Shown here: positions 7,866 through 17,719 of the stretch, piece by piece
Layout: every line of letters begins with the position of its first letter
Position numbering within the stretch: position 1 is the stretch's first letter
DNA from: an uncultured Francisellaceae bacterium
Lineage (GTDB): Bacteria; Pseudomonadota; Gammaproteobacteria; UBA6186; Azoamicaceae
Length of the DNA: 64,000 nucleotides
Direction: 5' to 3'
Assembly (NCBI GenBank): GCA_945956915.1
Contig: CAMFJH010000006.1
Location: 40,352-104,351, forward strand
Notes under the pieces: generated by a model
Databases searched by the model: none
What the model was told of the DNA's origin: nothing
Seen by the model: the letters and a program-made list of their open reading frames with translations, nothing else
Position numbers and translations under genes: made by a program

Positions 7866-10487
7866 CTATAAGCGCTCCTCAACCCATTGATAAGCCAAGG
7901 CTAACGCTCGCTCCAACCCCTCGGGATTATCTCCCCCCGCTTGTGCCAACTCAGCACGACCACCCCCTCGACCACCGACCTCGGTAGCTATGGCATGAAT
8001 GAGATCATTGGCTCTTATTCTATCGACACAATCCTCTGTTACACCTGCTACCAAACTCACTTTTTGTTGATCAACACCTGCTAAAACCAACACCGCTGTT
8101 TTTAGTTTAGTCTTTAAATTGTCCATCGTTATTTTTAAAGTTTTAGCATCGGCAATGGGTAAAGATATCGCCAATACTTTGACGCCTTTAATTTCTTTTA
8201 CCTGTTGCGTTAAATCTAAACCACCCGTTCCGCAAGCTACAGTCGCTTTCAGTTGTTGCAAGTCTTTTTCTAATTTTCGGGTTCTGTGTAAATTTTTCTC
8301 AACCTGATCTAAAACCAATTCTTTAGAGGTTTTTAATGCATTCGCCACCTCTAATAAAGTATTTTCAAGCGTTTCTACCCAGGTCATCGCACCCACGCCA
8401 GTTAAGGCTTCTATTCGACGCACTCCAGCGCTGATACCCGTTTCTGATAAAATTTTTAAAAAACCAATATCCCCTGTGCGTTTAACATGCGTACCCCCAC
8501 ACAACTCTATGGAAAATTTATTGCCCATACTAAGCACACGCAAAGGCTTGGTTTTATCGTACTTTTCTCCGAATAAAGCCATCGCACCGTGGGCAATCGC
8601 TTCATCAGCAAGCATGAGTTCTGTTTTTACTTCTGAATTTAAAAGAATTTGTTCATTCACAATTCTTTCTATGGCACGTAACTGTGCAACACTTAATGCT
8701 TCTGTATGGGTAAAGTCAAAACGTAAACGCGAAGGCTCTACCAAAGAACCTTTTTGTTGCACATGTTCACCCACCACTTGACGCAATGCAGCATGTAATA
8801 AATGCGTGGCCGAATGATTGCGCGCAGTCGAACTTCTTTTTTGTGCATCCACTTCAGCCAAAACCACATCACCGACTTTTAATAATCCAGATTGCAAAAC
8901 GCCCTGATGAATATACGTTGATCCCACACGCTTGGTATCCAATACTTCTAAAATACCATCGGTTAAATGCATGACGCCCTGATCACCCACTTGTCCACCC
9001 GCTTCTGCATAAAAAGGCGTTTGATCTAGAGCCACTGTGCATAATACACCGGGCTCACATTCATCAATGGGTTGGCCTTCATGATATAAACCTTTGACCA
9101 CCGCTTCTTGTTTTAAAGTTTCATAACCTAAGAAAACAGTGGGTGTTAAAGCCTCTAAATGAACAGCCAATTGCTCTGTAGGATGTGCAGAAAATTGACT
9201 GGCAGTTCGAGCACGCGTACGTTGAGCCTGCATGGCCTCATTAAAGCCTTCCATATCTAAGGTTAAATCGCGTTCTCTGGCAATATCTGCAGTTAAATCA
9301 ACCGGAAAGCCATAGGTATCATAGAGTTTAAATACCGTGTCACCTGGAATAATTTTTCCTGAGATATTGGCTAAATCTTGCTCTAATATTTTTAAACCAT
9401 AGGTTAGCGTTTTAGCAAATTGTATTTCTTCTTGTTCTATCACTTTTTCTATCTGTTCTACTGCGCCTACTAATGCAGGATATGCTTCACCCATTTCTGC
9501 AGCTAAAGGTTTAACCAAACGATAAAAAAAAGGTTTATCCAGGGCGCCTAACAATTGGCCATGTCGAATCGCACGTCTACAAATACGTCTTAATACATAG
9601 CCTCGACCTTCATTAGAGGGCAAGACCCCATCCATAATTAAAAAAGCACAAGCACGAATATGATCAGCTATCACACGTAAAGACTTACTGTGTAAATCTT
9701 GAGTATTTAATATCTGCGCTGTAGCTTGTATCAGGTGTTTTAAAATATCAATATCATAATTGCTGTGCACCCCTTGCATCACAGCGGCAATGCGTTCTAA
9801 GCCCATCCCAGTATCCACGGAAGGTTTGGGCAAAGGAAACAATTCGCCACTGGCATCTCTATTAAACTGCATAAAGACCAAATTCCAAATTTCTACATAA
9901 CGATCCCCATCGGATTCTGCAGAACCGGGAGGTCCTCCTGGAATCTCTGCGCCATGATCGTAAAAAATTTCGGTGCAAGGACCACAAGGACCGGTATCTC
10001 CCATAGACCAAAAATTATCTTTGGCGCCACAGCGAGAAAATCGTGTGGGATCAATTTTTAAATCGTTCAACCAAATCGCTTCGGCTTCTTGATCTTCTTC
10101 ATAAACGGTCACCCATAACTTGTGCGCGGGAAGTTTTAATACTTCTGTTAAAAATTCCCACGCAAATTGGATGGCTTCTTTTTTAAAATAATCACCAAAA
10201 CTAAAATTACCCAGCATTTCAAAAAAAGTATGATGCCGAGCAGTATAGCCTACATTTTCCAGATCATTATGCTTTCCACCCGCACGCAAACAGGCCTGAC
10301 AGCTAACCGCTTTTTTATAAGGCCGTTTTTCTTGCCCCAAAAAAGTGTCTTTAAACTGGACCATGCCTGCATTGGTAAATAACAACGTAGGATCATTTTG
10401 GGGTACCAGCGAGCTGCTGGATACCCAGGTATGTTCTTTATGTTGAAAATACTCTAAAAATGTTTGTCTTAACTGCCCTGTATTCAT
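7866..10487 (-). CDS. alaS: Alanine--tRNA ligase
   Basis: This full-length class II AlaRS (873 residues) charges tRNA-Ala and edits Ser/Gly errors. Visible elements are class II motifs in the N-terminal third ([22 protein letters not shown] region), [13 protein letters not shown], the editing-site HxxxH (HSATHLLH), the CGGTH motif, and a C-Ala domain with [15 protein letters not shown]. It begins only 8 bp after the recA stop. In many gammaproteobacteria recX lies between these two genes; there is no room for it here. Confidence 0.98.
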   Translation of the reverse strand: MNTGQLRQTFLEYFQHKEHTWVSSSSLVPQNDPTLLFTNAGMVQFKDTFLGQEKRPYKKAVSCQACLRAGGKHNDLENVGYTARHHTFFEMLGNFSFGDYFKKEAIQFAWEFLTEVLKLPAHKLWVTVYEEDQEAEAIWLNDLKIDPTRFSRCGAKDNFWSMGDTGPCGPCTEIFYDHGAEIPGGPPGSAESDGDRYVEIWNLVFMQFNRDASGELFPLPKPSVDTGMGLERIAAVMQGVHSNYDIDILKHLIQATAQILNTQDLHSKSLRVIADHIRACAFLIMDGVLPSNEGRGYVLRRICRRAIRHGQLLGALDKPFFYRLVKPLAAEMGEAYPALVGAVEQIEKVIEQEEIQFAKTLTYGLKILEQDLANISGKIIPGDTVFKLYDTYGFPVDLTADIARERDLTLDMEGFNEAMQAQRTRARTASQFSAHPTEQLAVHLEALTPTVFLGYETLKQEAVVKGLYHEGQPIDECEPGVLCTVALDQTPFYAEAGGQVGDQGVMHLTDGILEVLDTKRVGSTYIHQGVLQSGLLKVGDVVLAEVDAQKRSSTARNHSATHLLHAALRQVVGEHVQQKGSLVEPSRLRFDFTHTEALSVAQLRAIERIVNEQILLNSEVKTELMLADEAIAHGAMALFGEKYDKTKPLRVLSMGNKFSIELCGGTHVKRTGDIGFLKILSETGISAGVRRIEALTGVGAMTWVETLENTLLEVANALKTSKELVLDQVEKNLHRTRKLEKDLQQLKATVACGTGGLDLTQQVKEIKGVKVLAISLPIADAKTLKITMDNLKTKLKTAVLVLAGVDQQKVSLVAGVTEDCVDRIRANDLIHAIATEVGGRGGGRAELAQAGGDNPEGLERALALAYQWVEERL

Positions 10488-10495
10488 AGCAATCC

Positions 10496-11557
10496 TTAAA
10501 TCTCCAGTTCTTCAAATTGTGATTCAGTTTCTTCCGCTGGCAAAGCACCGGGCAGAATAGGTCCTGTAGTTAATAATTTCTCGCGAATAACCGTTTCAAT
10601 CTCTTGGGCCATTTCTGGGTGCTCAACAAAATACTGTCGTACATTCTCTTTACCTTGACCAATACGAGTGCCTTTATAGCTATACCAAGTACCTGATTTA
10701 TCAATGCAGCCTAATTTTACACCGAATTCGATGACTTCTCCTAAACGAGAAATGCCTTCACCATAATAAATTTCATACTCGGCTTGTTTAAAAGGAGGTG
10801 CCACTTTATTTTTTACCACTTTTACACGGGTTTCATTGCCTATCACTTCTTCGCCTTTTTTAATCGCCCCTGTACGACGAATATCTAAACGCACTGAAGC
10901 ATAAAACTTTAAGGCATTACCCCCTGTGGTTGTTTCAGGACTCCCAAACATCACCCCTATTTTCATTCGAATTTGATTAATGAAAATAACCAAGGTGTTA
11001 GAGCGTTTAATATTCCCTGTTAATTTACGCAAAGCCTGAGACATCAAACGTGCCTGTAGACCCATATGCTGATCGCCCATTTCGCCTTCTATTTCCGCTT
11101 TGGGCGTTAAAGCCGCTACGGAATCGACAATCACCACATCGACAGCACCTGATCTCACCAGACTATCGACTATTTCTAAAGCTTGTTCGCCAGTATCCGG
11201 CTGTGCCACTAATAATTCCGAAACATTCACACCCAATTTTTCTGCATAAGCAGGATCTAGCGCATGTTCGGCATCTACAAAGGCTGCAGTACCGCCTGCT
11301 TTTTGACATTCGGCTACCACATGTAAGGTTTGAGTCGTTTTACCCGAAGATTCTGGGCCAAAAATTTCAACCACACGCCCCTTCGGTAAACCACCAATAC
11401 CCAAAGCGATATCTAAGCCTAAAGAACCTGTGGAAATCGCCTCTATAGCCAGAACGGATCCTGAGCCCAAACGCATGATAGCGCCTTTGCCAAATTGTTT
11501 TTCCATTTGAGATATTGCTGCATTCAGCGCTTTTGTCTTTTGTTCATCCATCGACAT
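10496..11557 (-). CDS. recA: Recombinase RecA
   Basis: RecA forms filaments on single-stranded DNA, carries out strand exchange and stimulates LexA cleavage. This 353-residue protein has Walker A GPESSGKT (67-74), the VDAEHALD and [18 protein letters not shown] segments, loop L1/L2 residues and an acidic C-terminus. Two in-frame ATGs lie at positions 1 and 3; GAGGAGA 8 bases before the first favours it. I see no CTG-N10-CAG LexA box in the 139-bp upstream gap, so SOS control may be absent or divergent. Confidence 0.98.
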   Translation of the reverse strand: MSMDEQKTKALNAAISQMEKQFGKGAIMRLGSGSVLAIEAISTGSLGLDIALGIGGLPKGRVVEIFGPESSGKTTQTLHVVAECQKAGGTAAFVDAEHALDPAYAEKLGVNVSELLVAQPDTGEQALEIVDSLVRSGAVDVVIVDSVAALTPKAEIEGEMGDQHMGLQARLMSQALRKLTGNIKRSNTLVIFINQIRMKIGVMFGSPETTTGGNALKFYASVRLDIRRTGAIKKGEEVIGNETRVKVVKNKVAPPFKQAEYEIYYGEGISRLGEVIEFGVKLGCIDKSGTWYSYKGTRIGQGKENVRQYFVEHPEMAQEIETVIREKLLTTGPILPGALPAEETESQFEELEI

Positions 11558-11696
11558 TGATTCAATCTCCTCTCGTTAACACCTATAACCAAAATAATTC
11601 GGTGATTATCGCATAGAAAAGCCTTCTATCGATAGGCATTAACGTGATAGGTCGCCTTAAAAGTTAAAACCCTTAAAAACGACCTATCGCCAGGCC

Positions 11697-12158
11697 CTAC
11701 TTCTCACTCGAGGAAGTAGCCGTTAATTTACGCACAAAAGTTAATTCCTCTAAGAAGCGTGCATAACGCTCGTGTCCCAAACGCTCAACAATACGATCTT
11801 GTGCCTTACGCCATAAGGGAACCCCTTGTTGAATGACTTCTTTTCCCTTTTCAGTCAAAGCATAAGCTTTGGAACGACGATCTGTTAACTTCACCCCCGT
11901 AATCAATCCCATTCTTTCTAAAGGTTTTAGATTACGAGTTAAAGTGGTTCTATCCATCACTAAACCCTCTGCCATCTCGGTTAGGGTTTTACCACTGATA
12001 GCGGATAAAGATAACAACAAGGTGAATTGTGTTGCTCGAATACCCGCTTGTTCTAAGTAACGATCAAAAAATTGTGTAACCGCACGAGATATTTTTCTTA
12101 GGTTAAAACAACAGCATTGATCGTTAATGGCCTGATAAGACATTGCATCTGTACTCAT
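11697..12158 (-). CDS. MarR-family transcriptional regulator
   Basis: This 153-residue winged-helix dimeric regulator has a recognition region TLTEMAEGLVMDRTTLTRNL and wing LTDRRSKAYALTEKG. It has three consecutive cysteines near the N-terminus (C15-C17) in NDQCCCFNLRK, where relatives often have one, so it could respond to oxidants or metals. Two similar 10-mers (AAGTGTGTAC at 12159 and AAGTGTAGAC at 12181, 8 of 10 identical) lie just upstream of the start and may be an autoregulatory operator. No obvious target gene is adjacent; the lipoprotein gene upstream is on the same strand. Confidence 0.88.
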   Translation of the reverse strand: MSTDAMSYQAINDQCCCFNLRKISRAVTQFFDRYLEQAGIRATQFTLLLSLSAISGKTLTEMAEGLVMDRTTLTRNLKPLERMGLITGVKLTDRRSKAYALTEKGKEVIQQGVPLWRKAQDRIVERLGHERYARFLEELTFVRKLTATSSSEK

Positions 12159-12232
12159 AAGTGTGTACCTCCGTACTACAAAGTGTAGACACTCTTATCA
12201 GAAATTTGCAAGTAAATTAACTTATTTATTTT

Positions 12233-12724
12233 CTACTGTTGAACTGTCCAGTGTGCTCTTGTATCTCGCATATCCCTACAGGCCCGACCGTGCACTTTTT
12301 CTTGACGTCCATCAATGATAACCGTATGCACATAGTCTCTACATACTAAAGTACTACCGGGTTGTTCTTGGGTACGAGTCACTACAAATTGACCTTTATG
12401 ATTATTATTGGGATTACGCCAAGTACTGATTCTATGATCAGGTTGATGCTCTAAGACATCCCGTGCAGCAGCTGCAGCCAATTGACGATCTCTGGCATCC
12501 ATTTCTCTACCAATATGAGAGCCTAAGCCTGCTCCAATCAAGGTGCCTAAAGCCACACCCACTAAACGTCCGTCGCCCTTACCAAACTGAGATCCTATCA
12601 GTGCGCCCGCGCCAGCCCCTATCAAACTGCCACCTGTTTCTTTGGGACCGGTACCCATACAGCCTACCAACAAAGAAAAAACCAAAGCCATTGAAATAAA
12701 AGACACAGTTTTTTTACTAAACAT
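12233..12724 (-). CDS. Outer-membrane lipoprotein of the 17-kDa surface antigen / glycine-zipper family
   Basis: This 163-residue protein has a lipoprotein signal peptide with lipobox LLVGC (C22), then a glycine zipper of alternating Gly residues (GAGAGALIGS, ALGTLIGAGLGS) and a C-terminal domain with two cysteines. This matches the Rickettsia 17-kDa antigen-like family (Rick_17kDa_Anti) common in proteobacterial outer membranes. It is probably anchored in the outer membrane; its function is unclear. It lies 24 bp after the uvrB stop region on the same strand. Confidence 0.88.
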   Translation of the reverse strand: MFSKKTVSFISMALVFSLLVGCMGTGPKETGGSLIGAGAGALIGSQFGKGDGRLVGVALGTLIGAGLGSHIGREMDARDRQLAAAAARDVLEHQPDHRISTWRNPNNNHKGQFVVTRTQEQPGSTLVCRDYVHTVIIDGRQEKVHGRACRDMRDTRAHWTVQQ

Positions 12725-12748
12725 AAAGGACTCCCACTTGCTATTCTA

Positions 12749-14797
12749 TTAAAACATTTCTTTAAGTTGTTGAATTTCATCTCTAATTCGTGCTGCTTCC
12801 TCAAATTCCAACTGTTTAGCACGTAACAGCATCTCATTCTCTAACATTTTAATTTTTTCCGCAAGCTGTTTTGGATCTACAATAAGCTTATTTATCTCAG
12901 TATCTAAATTATTTGCACTGGTTTTAGCTTTATTTTTTTGCTGGCTTTGCTTAGATTTCTTAGATTTTTTGGTATTTTGCTGTGTATGGCTTCCATAAGG
13001 GCCATCTAAAATTTCTGAAATGGCTTTTACAATCCCCTGGGGGCTAATGCCCATTTTTTGATTATAATCCTCCTGTTTAACACGTCTACGATTGGTTTCT
13101 TCAATGGCACGTTCCATAGAATTTGTCATTTTATCCGCATATAAAATAGCTTTCCCGTGTATATGCCTTGCCGCTCTTCCGATGGTTTGTATCAAGGATC
13201 GCACAGATCGTAAAAAGCCTTCTTTATCGGCATCAAAAATGGCCACTAAAGAAACTTCGGGCAAATCTAAACCTTCTCTTAACAAATTAATGCCCACCAA
13301 TACATCAAATACGCCTAAGCGCAGATCTCGAATAATTTCTACTCTTTCAACCGTTTCAACATCCGAATGTAAATAACGAACTTTCACACCTTGTTCTTCT
13401 AAATAGTGTGTTAAATCCTCTGCCATTCTTTTGGTGAGTGTGGTAATTAAAACGCGCTCATTCAATTTTACGCGTTTCCAGATCTCTGAAAGCACATCAT
13501 CCACTTGTGTAAGTGCCGAGCGTATTTCAACTAAAGGATCCACCAACCCTGTGGGTCGCACCACCAATTCAACCAAATTATCAGCATGTTCTAATTCATA
13601 ATTACCAGGGGTCGCTGAAATATAAATTGTTTGCGGTTGTCTTTTTTCAAACTCATCAAAACGCATAGGCCTATTGTCTAAAGCTGAAGGCAATCTAAAG
13701 CCATAATTGACCAGATTTTCTTTTCGCGCTCGATCGCCCTTATACATCCCACCCAACTGCGGAATTGTCACATGGGATTCATCTACCACCAGTAAAGCAT
13801 TCGGCGGTAAATAATCAAATAAGGTTGGCGGTGCTTCCCCTTCTTCTCGACCTGATAGATAACGTGAATAATTTTCGATACCTGAACAAAAACCCAATTC
13901 TAAAATCATTTCTAAATCAAAACGGGTACGCTGTTCTAAGCGTTGAGCTTCTACGAGTTTATTCTCTTTTTCTAATTTGTGTAAAGTAAGGGTTAACTCT
14001 TTTTTTATTTTTTCCACAGCCTCTAATAAGGTTTGTCTAGGCGTCACATAATGAGTTTTGGGATAAATCGTTATTCTAGGAATATCTTTATACAACATTT
14101 GTCCCGTTAACGGATCAAACAAGCTGATATTATCTATCAAATCTCCAAACAACTCTATACGCACAGCATCTTTTTCAGACTCTGCGGGGAACACATCAAT
14201 CACATCGCCTCGTACCCTGTATGTGCCGCGACTAAAATCGATATCATTACGGGTATACTGTAGCTCTGCCAATCGACGCAAAATCGCACGTTGATCAACC
14301 TTATCGCCCTTATCCACATGCAAAACCATAGATAAATAGGCTTTAGGATCACCTAAACCATAAATCGCAGAAACTGTAGCGACAACAATTGTATCCGGAC
14401 GTTCTAAAATCGCTTTAGTCGCTGATAAGCGCATTTGTTCGATTTGTTCGTTCACCGAGGAATCTTTTTCAATATAGGTATCCGATGCAGGAACATAGGC
14501 TTCTGGCTGATAATAATCATAATACGAAACAAAATATTGCACTGAATTTTCAGGAAAAAAAGCTTTCATTTCACTATACAATTGTGCAGCCAGCGTTTTA
14601 TTTGGTGCTATCACCAAAGTCGTACGATTGGTTTGGGCTATGGTATTGGCAATTGTAAAAGTCTTACCTGAGCCCGTGACGCCTAGCACTGTTTGATGCA
14701 CCAGCCCATCCCCTACACCCTCAACCAAAGAGGCTATGGCCTGAGGCTGATCACCTGTGGGCTTAAAAGCGGAATGAAGTTTAAATGTGTTTTTCAT
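12749..14797 (-). CDS. uvrB: Excinuclease ABC subunit B
   Basis: UvrB is the damage-verifying helicase-like subunit of nucleotide excision repair. The 682-residue protein has Walker A GVTGSGKT (39-46), the beta-hairpin region ([12 protein letters not shown]), DESHVTIPQ, helicase motifs V/VI ([20 protein letters not shown]) and a C-terminal UVR domain ([16 protein letters not shown]). A Lys/Gln-rich linker (about residues 610-640, with [14 protein letters not shown]) precedes the UVR domain and is more basic than usual. uvrA and uvrC are not in the window. Confidence 0.98.
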   Translation of the reverse strand: MKNTFKLHSAFKPTGDQPQAIASLVEGVGDGLVHQTVLGVTGSGKTFTIANTIAQTNRTTLVIAPNKTLAAQLYSEMKAFFPENSVQYFVSYYDYYQPEAYVPASDTYIEKDSSVNEQIEQMRLSATKAILERPDTIVVATVSAIYGLGDPKAYLSMVLHVDKGDKVDQRAILRRLAELQYTRNDIDFSRGTYRVRGDVIDVFPAESEKDAVRIELFGDLIDNISLFDPLTGQMLYKDIPRITIYPKTHYVTPRQTLLEAVEKIKKELTLTLHKLEKENKLVEAQRLEQRTRFDLEMILELGFCSGIENYSRYLSGREEGEAPPTLFDYLPPNALLVVDESHVTIPQLGGMYKGDRARKENLVNYGFRLPSALDNRPMRFDEFEKRQPQTIYISATPGNYELEHADNLVELVVRPTGLVDPLVEIRSALTQVDDVLSEIWKRVKLNERVLITTLTKRMAEDLTHYLEEQGVKVRYLHSDVETVERVEIIRDLRLGVFDVLVGINLLREGLDLPEVSLVAIFDADKEGFLRSVRSLIQTIGRAARHIHGKAILYADKMTNSMERAIEETNRRRVKQEDYNQKMGISPQGIVKAISEILDGPYGSHTQQNTKKSKKSKQSQQKNKAKTSANNLDTEINKLIVDPKQLAEKIKMLENEMLLRAKQLEFEEAARIRDEIQQLKEMF

Positions 14798-15050
14798 AGC
14801 CAGTACCTATCAGCATTAAGTTCAATAACTATCGCAAAAATCGTTCTTTGAAGTAGTTTATCATGAATGTTAGGCCGAGATCCGCTTAGCTTGCTGCTCG
14901 CATCTTGAAGTGCAACGGGTATATACATTGCCATTTTCCCCATCAAAATCCATTGAAATAAAACCTGCTTTATCGTAAACTGGTCTCAATTTTGCGATTC
15001 GCGCTTGAAAACAGAATTTACCATATATTTACAGCAATGAGGTTTTACAA
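14798..15050. other. Intergenic region with a G+C-richer island
   Basis: This 253-bp gap separates uvrB from the ankyrin-like gene; the two are divergent. Most is AT-rich, but 14871-14925 is G+C-rich and contains ATCTTGAAGTGCAACGGGTA. It resembles the style of dispersed intergenic repeats seen in some Gammaproteobacteria, but it occurs once here. A GAGG site lies 9 bases before the ATG at 15051. No gene is seen. Confidence 0.4.
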
Positions 15051-17519
15051 ATGATAGAATATAAACACTACTCAGACATAGCAACAAGATTACTGGAACT
15101 CCCCACCATACTCGAAACAGCATGTATTAACAAAAATCAGGTTGGGTATAGAGAAGCACGTAATCTTTGGTTAGCGCTAAAAAAAAAGGTGAAGCAAATT
15201 CCAAGGGCATATTATCGCCGCACGCTTAACTTTCAAGCCCTTCAAGCAACAGATCCTCACTTAAAAAAAGAAGAAGCAGAAACCACACATCAGCAGATCC
15301 AACAACTAATGCAAAATCCGCATCTTTTCTTTCAATTACAAGCAGGTTTTGGTAATTTAAGAGAAGTAGAAAGGTTACTCGAGCGGCCCCAGGTACTCGA
15401 ACAAGCAAACGCCGATAACAATCGTGCTTTGCGATTAGCAATAGGTTTTAACCACTTAGCAGTAGTACAAAGATTATTAGCGATCCCCAAGGTACACGAA
15501 AATGCACATACTGAAGACAATTTGGTCTTACAAAAGGTAGCAGGATGGCGCGGGGGCCAATTAAACTTCTTGCAGAATCCAGCAGTACTTGGAAATACAC
15601 ATACCAGAGACGATAAGATCTTACTAAAGGCAATAAAAGCGGGCCTCTTAGCCATAGTAGAAAGATTGTTGCAGAGTCGAAAGGTATGCGAAAATGCACA
15701 TACTGCAGACAATAAGGCCTTACTAGAGGCAGCAAAAGCGGACCACTTAGACATAGTAGAAAGATTATTAGCAATCCCCAAGGTACACGAAAATGCACAT
15801 ACTGAAAGGAATTTGGTCTTAAGGTGGGCGACACGAAAAGGCTACCTTTCAATGGTAGAAAGATTATTAGCGATCCCCCAGGTGCTCAAAAATATACAGA
15901 CTGCAAGCGATGCAGTCTTAAGGGAAGCATTAAGAGAGGGTCACTTAGCTATACTAGAAAAATTATTAGAGATCAGAGAAGTGCGCGAAAATATACTGAC
16001 TAAATCCCATACAATCTTACTAGAGGCAGTAAAAGCGGGTCACTTAGCTATAGTAGAAAAATTATTAAAGATCAAAAAGGTGCGTGAAAATGCACATACT
16101 AAAGACAATGAGGCCTTACGAGAGACAGCAAAAACTGGTTACTTCTGGGAACATAAGCGACCAATCTCCGAATTATACTCATCACGTGAATACTCAGCAA
16201 TAGTAGAAAAATTATTAGAGATCAAAGAGGTGCGTGAAAATGCACATACTAAAGACAATGTGGTCTTAAAATCGGTAGTAGGCTTTGGCGACTTAGCAGC
16301 AGTAGAAAAATTATTAGAGATCAAAGCGGTGTGTGAAAATGCACATACTGCAGACAATGAGGCCTTAGTAGAGGCAGTAAAATGGGACTCGTTTTCCGAA
16401 GTAAAAAGATTAGCCATAGTACAAAGATTATTAGACATCCCCGCGGTGCGTGAAAATGCACATGCTAAAGACAATGCGGTCTTAAATTGGGCGGCACAAA
16501 AAGGCTACCTTACAATGGTAGAAAGATTATTAGAGATCCCCGAGGTATGCAACAATGCACATACTAAAAACAATCAGGCCTTAAGAGGGGCAGCAAGATG
16601 TGGCAGATTAGCCATAGTAGAAAGATTATTAGAAATCCCCGAGGTACACAAAAATGCACATGCTAAAGACAATCAGGCCTTACGAGGGGCAGTAGAAAGT
16701 GGCAACTTAGCCATAGTAGAAAGATTATTAGAAATCCCCGAGGTACACAAAAATGCACGTGCTAAAGGCAATCGGGTCATAGTAGAGGCAGCACAATGCA
16801 ACAACTTAGCCGTAGTAGAAAGATTATTAGAAATCCCCGAGGTGCGTGAAAATGCACATGCTGAAGACAATCAGGCCATAGTAGAGGCAGCAGAATACAA
16901 CAACTTAGACGTAGTAGAAAGATTATTAGAAATCCCCGAGGTACACAAAAATGCACATGCTAAAGACAATGCCCTCTTAAAGTGGGCGATACGACAAGAA
17001 TACCTTGAAATGGTTGAAAGATTATTAGAGATCCCCGAGGTACACAAAAATGCACATGCTAAAGACAATCAGGCCTTAAGGGAGGCAGCAAAATACAACC
17101 TCTTAACCATAGTAGAAAGATTATTAGAAATCCCCGAGGTACATAAAAATGCACATGCTAAAGACAATCAGGCCTTACGAGAGGCAGTAAGAGGTCGCCA
17201 TTCTGCTGTCGTTTTTACTTTATATAACACAGCAAATAACTTAGAAAAGAGCAGATTAAAGTCTCTAAAACTTTTAAGTAAGTCTTCTTTTTTAGGTGCA
17301 TCTTCTTTAGGTGATTTTATAGCAAAATATGAACAGCAGTTAGGTGAAGTGCAAAATAAATTGCAAGAATTATTACCTCCAGATCTCTCTCCAATAATAG
17401 CTAAATATGCGGAACTTCCATCTAAGCCTATCACTTGTGATGCTAGATCTATAAAAAGACAGCTAGAGGGACCTATACTTCAGCACGATGTTATGAAGAA
17501 AAAAAGGCATAAACGGTGA
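15051..17519 (+). CDS. Large ankyrin-like repeat protein, probable host-directed protein
   Basis: This 822-residue protein has an N-terminal helical region (about 1-105), then about 18 tandem helical repeats of mostly 33 residues with consensus (I/V)VERLLEIPEVxxNAHAKDNQAL. The last seven units are nearly identical and lie exactly 99 bp apart in the DNA, while N-terminal units have diverged. Two units carry insertions (around residues 360-385 and 443-460). Residues 720-822 are non-repetitive and end in a strongly basic stretch MKKKRHKR. There is no signal peptide. The pattern fits ankyrin-type effectors of intracellular bacteria, probably delivered by a type IV system; that is inference. The function is unknown. 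Confidence 0.85.
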   Translation: MIEYKHYSDIATRLLELPTILETACINKNQVGYREARNLWLALKKKVKQIPRAYYRRTLNFQALQATDPHLKKEEAETTHQQIQQLMQNPHLFFQLQAGFGNLREVERLLERPQVLEQANADNNRALRLAIGFNHLAVVQRLLAIPKVHENAHTEDNLVLQKVAGWRGGQLNFLQNPAVLGNTHTRDDKILLKAIKAGLLAIVERLLQSRKVCENAHTADNKALLEAAKADHLDIVERLLAIPKVHENAHTERNLVLRWATRKGYLSMVERLLAIPQVLKNIQTASDAVLREALREGHLAILEKLLEIREVRENILTKSHTILLEAVKAGHLAIVEKLLKIKKVRENAHTKDNEALRETAKTGYFWEHKRPISELYSSREYSAIVEKLLEIKEVRENAHTKDNVVLKSVVGFGDLAAVEKLLEIKAVCENAHTADNEALVEAVKWDSFSEVKRLAIVQRLLDIPAVRENAHAKDNAVLNWAAQKGYLTMVERLLEIPEVCNNAHTKNNQALRGAARCGRLAIVERLLEIPEVHKNAHAKDNQALRGAVESGNLAIVERLLEIPEVHKNARAKGNRVIVEAAQCNNLAVVERLLEIPEVRENAHAEDNQAIVEAAEYNNLDVVERLLEIPEVHKNAHAKDNALLKWAIRQEYLEMVERLLEIPEVHKNAHAKDNQALREAAKYNLLTIVERLLEIPEVHKNAHAKDNQALREAVRGRHSAVVFTLYNTANNLEKSRLKSLKLLSKSSFLGASSLGDFIAKYEQQLGEVQNKLQELLPPDLSPIIAKYAELPSKPITCDARSIKRQLEGPILQHDVMKKKRHKR
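16520..17209 (+). repeat. Tandem 99-bp repeats inside the ankyrin-like gene
   Basis: The motif GAAAGATTATTAGA(A/G)ATCCC recurs at 16521, 16620, 16719, 16818, 16917, 17016 and 17115, a period of exactly 99 bp (33 codons). Units are nearly identical, indicating recent amplification or homogenisation; unit number could vary between strains. Confidence 0.9.
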
Positions 17520-17609
17520 CACGGCACATTTTATGCGAATAATAATAAAGTAGCTGCCCACCGCCTTCTTATCAAGCTAGTTTTAATCTATAAATTAGGA
17601 TAGCGCCAG

Positions 17610-17635
17610 AAGTTAGGAGCTTATACTCCTAACTT
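17610..17635. other. Stable 10-bp hairpin between ankyrin-like gene and aminotransferase
   Basis: AAGTTAGGAG (17610-17619) pairs perfectly with CTCCTAACTT (17626-17635) around a 6-nt loop. Only a short T stretch follows on the plus strand (TTATAG), so it is at most a weak terminator for the preceding gene, or an element in the leader of the next. Confidence 0.5.
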
Positions 17636-17719
17636 TATAGCGCAGTGCCGTTATCACTATTGAGCTATCGATCTTTATGCTATTCTAAATTCAAGAAACT
17701 CTATAAAGGAACCTAGAAC

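Noticed and set aside
16520..17209. Regular repeats as a possible CRISPR array
   Set aside because: The period is exactly 33 codons, the reading frame is open throughout and there are no spacers; it encodes protein repeats.
15226..17434. Several minus-strand reading frames within the ankyrin-like gene
   Set aside because: They mirror the repeats of the plus-strand gene and share their period; no start signals are seen.
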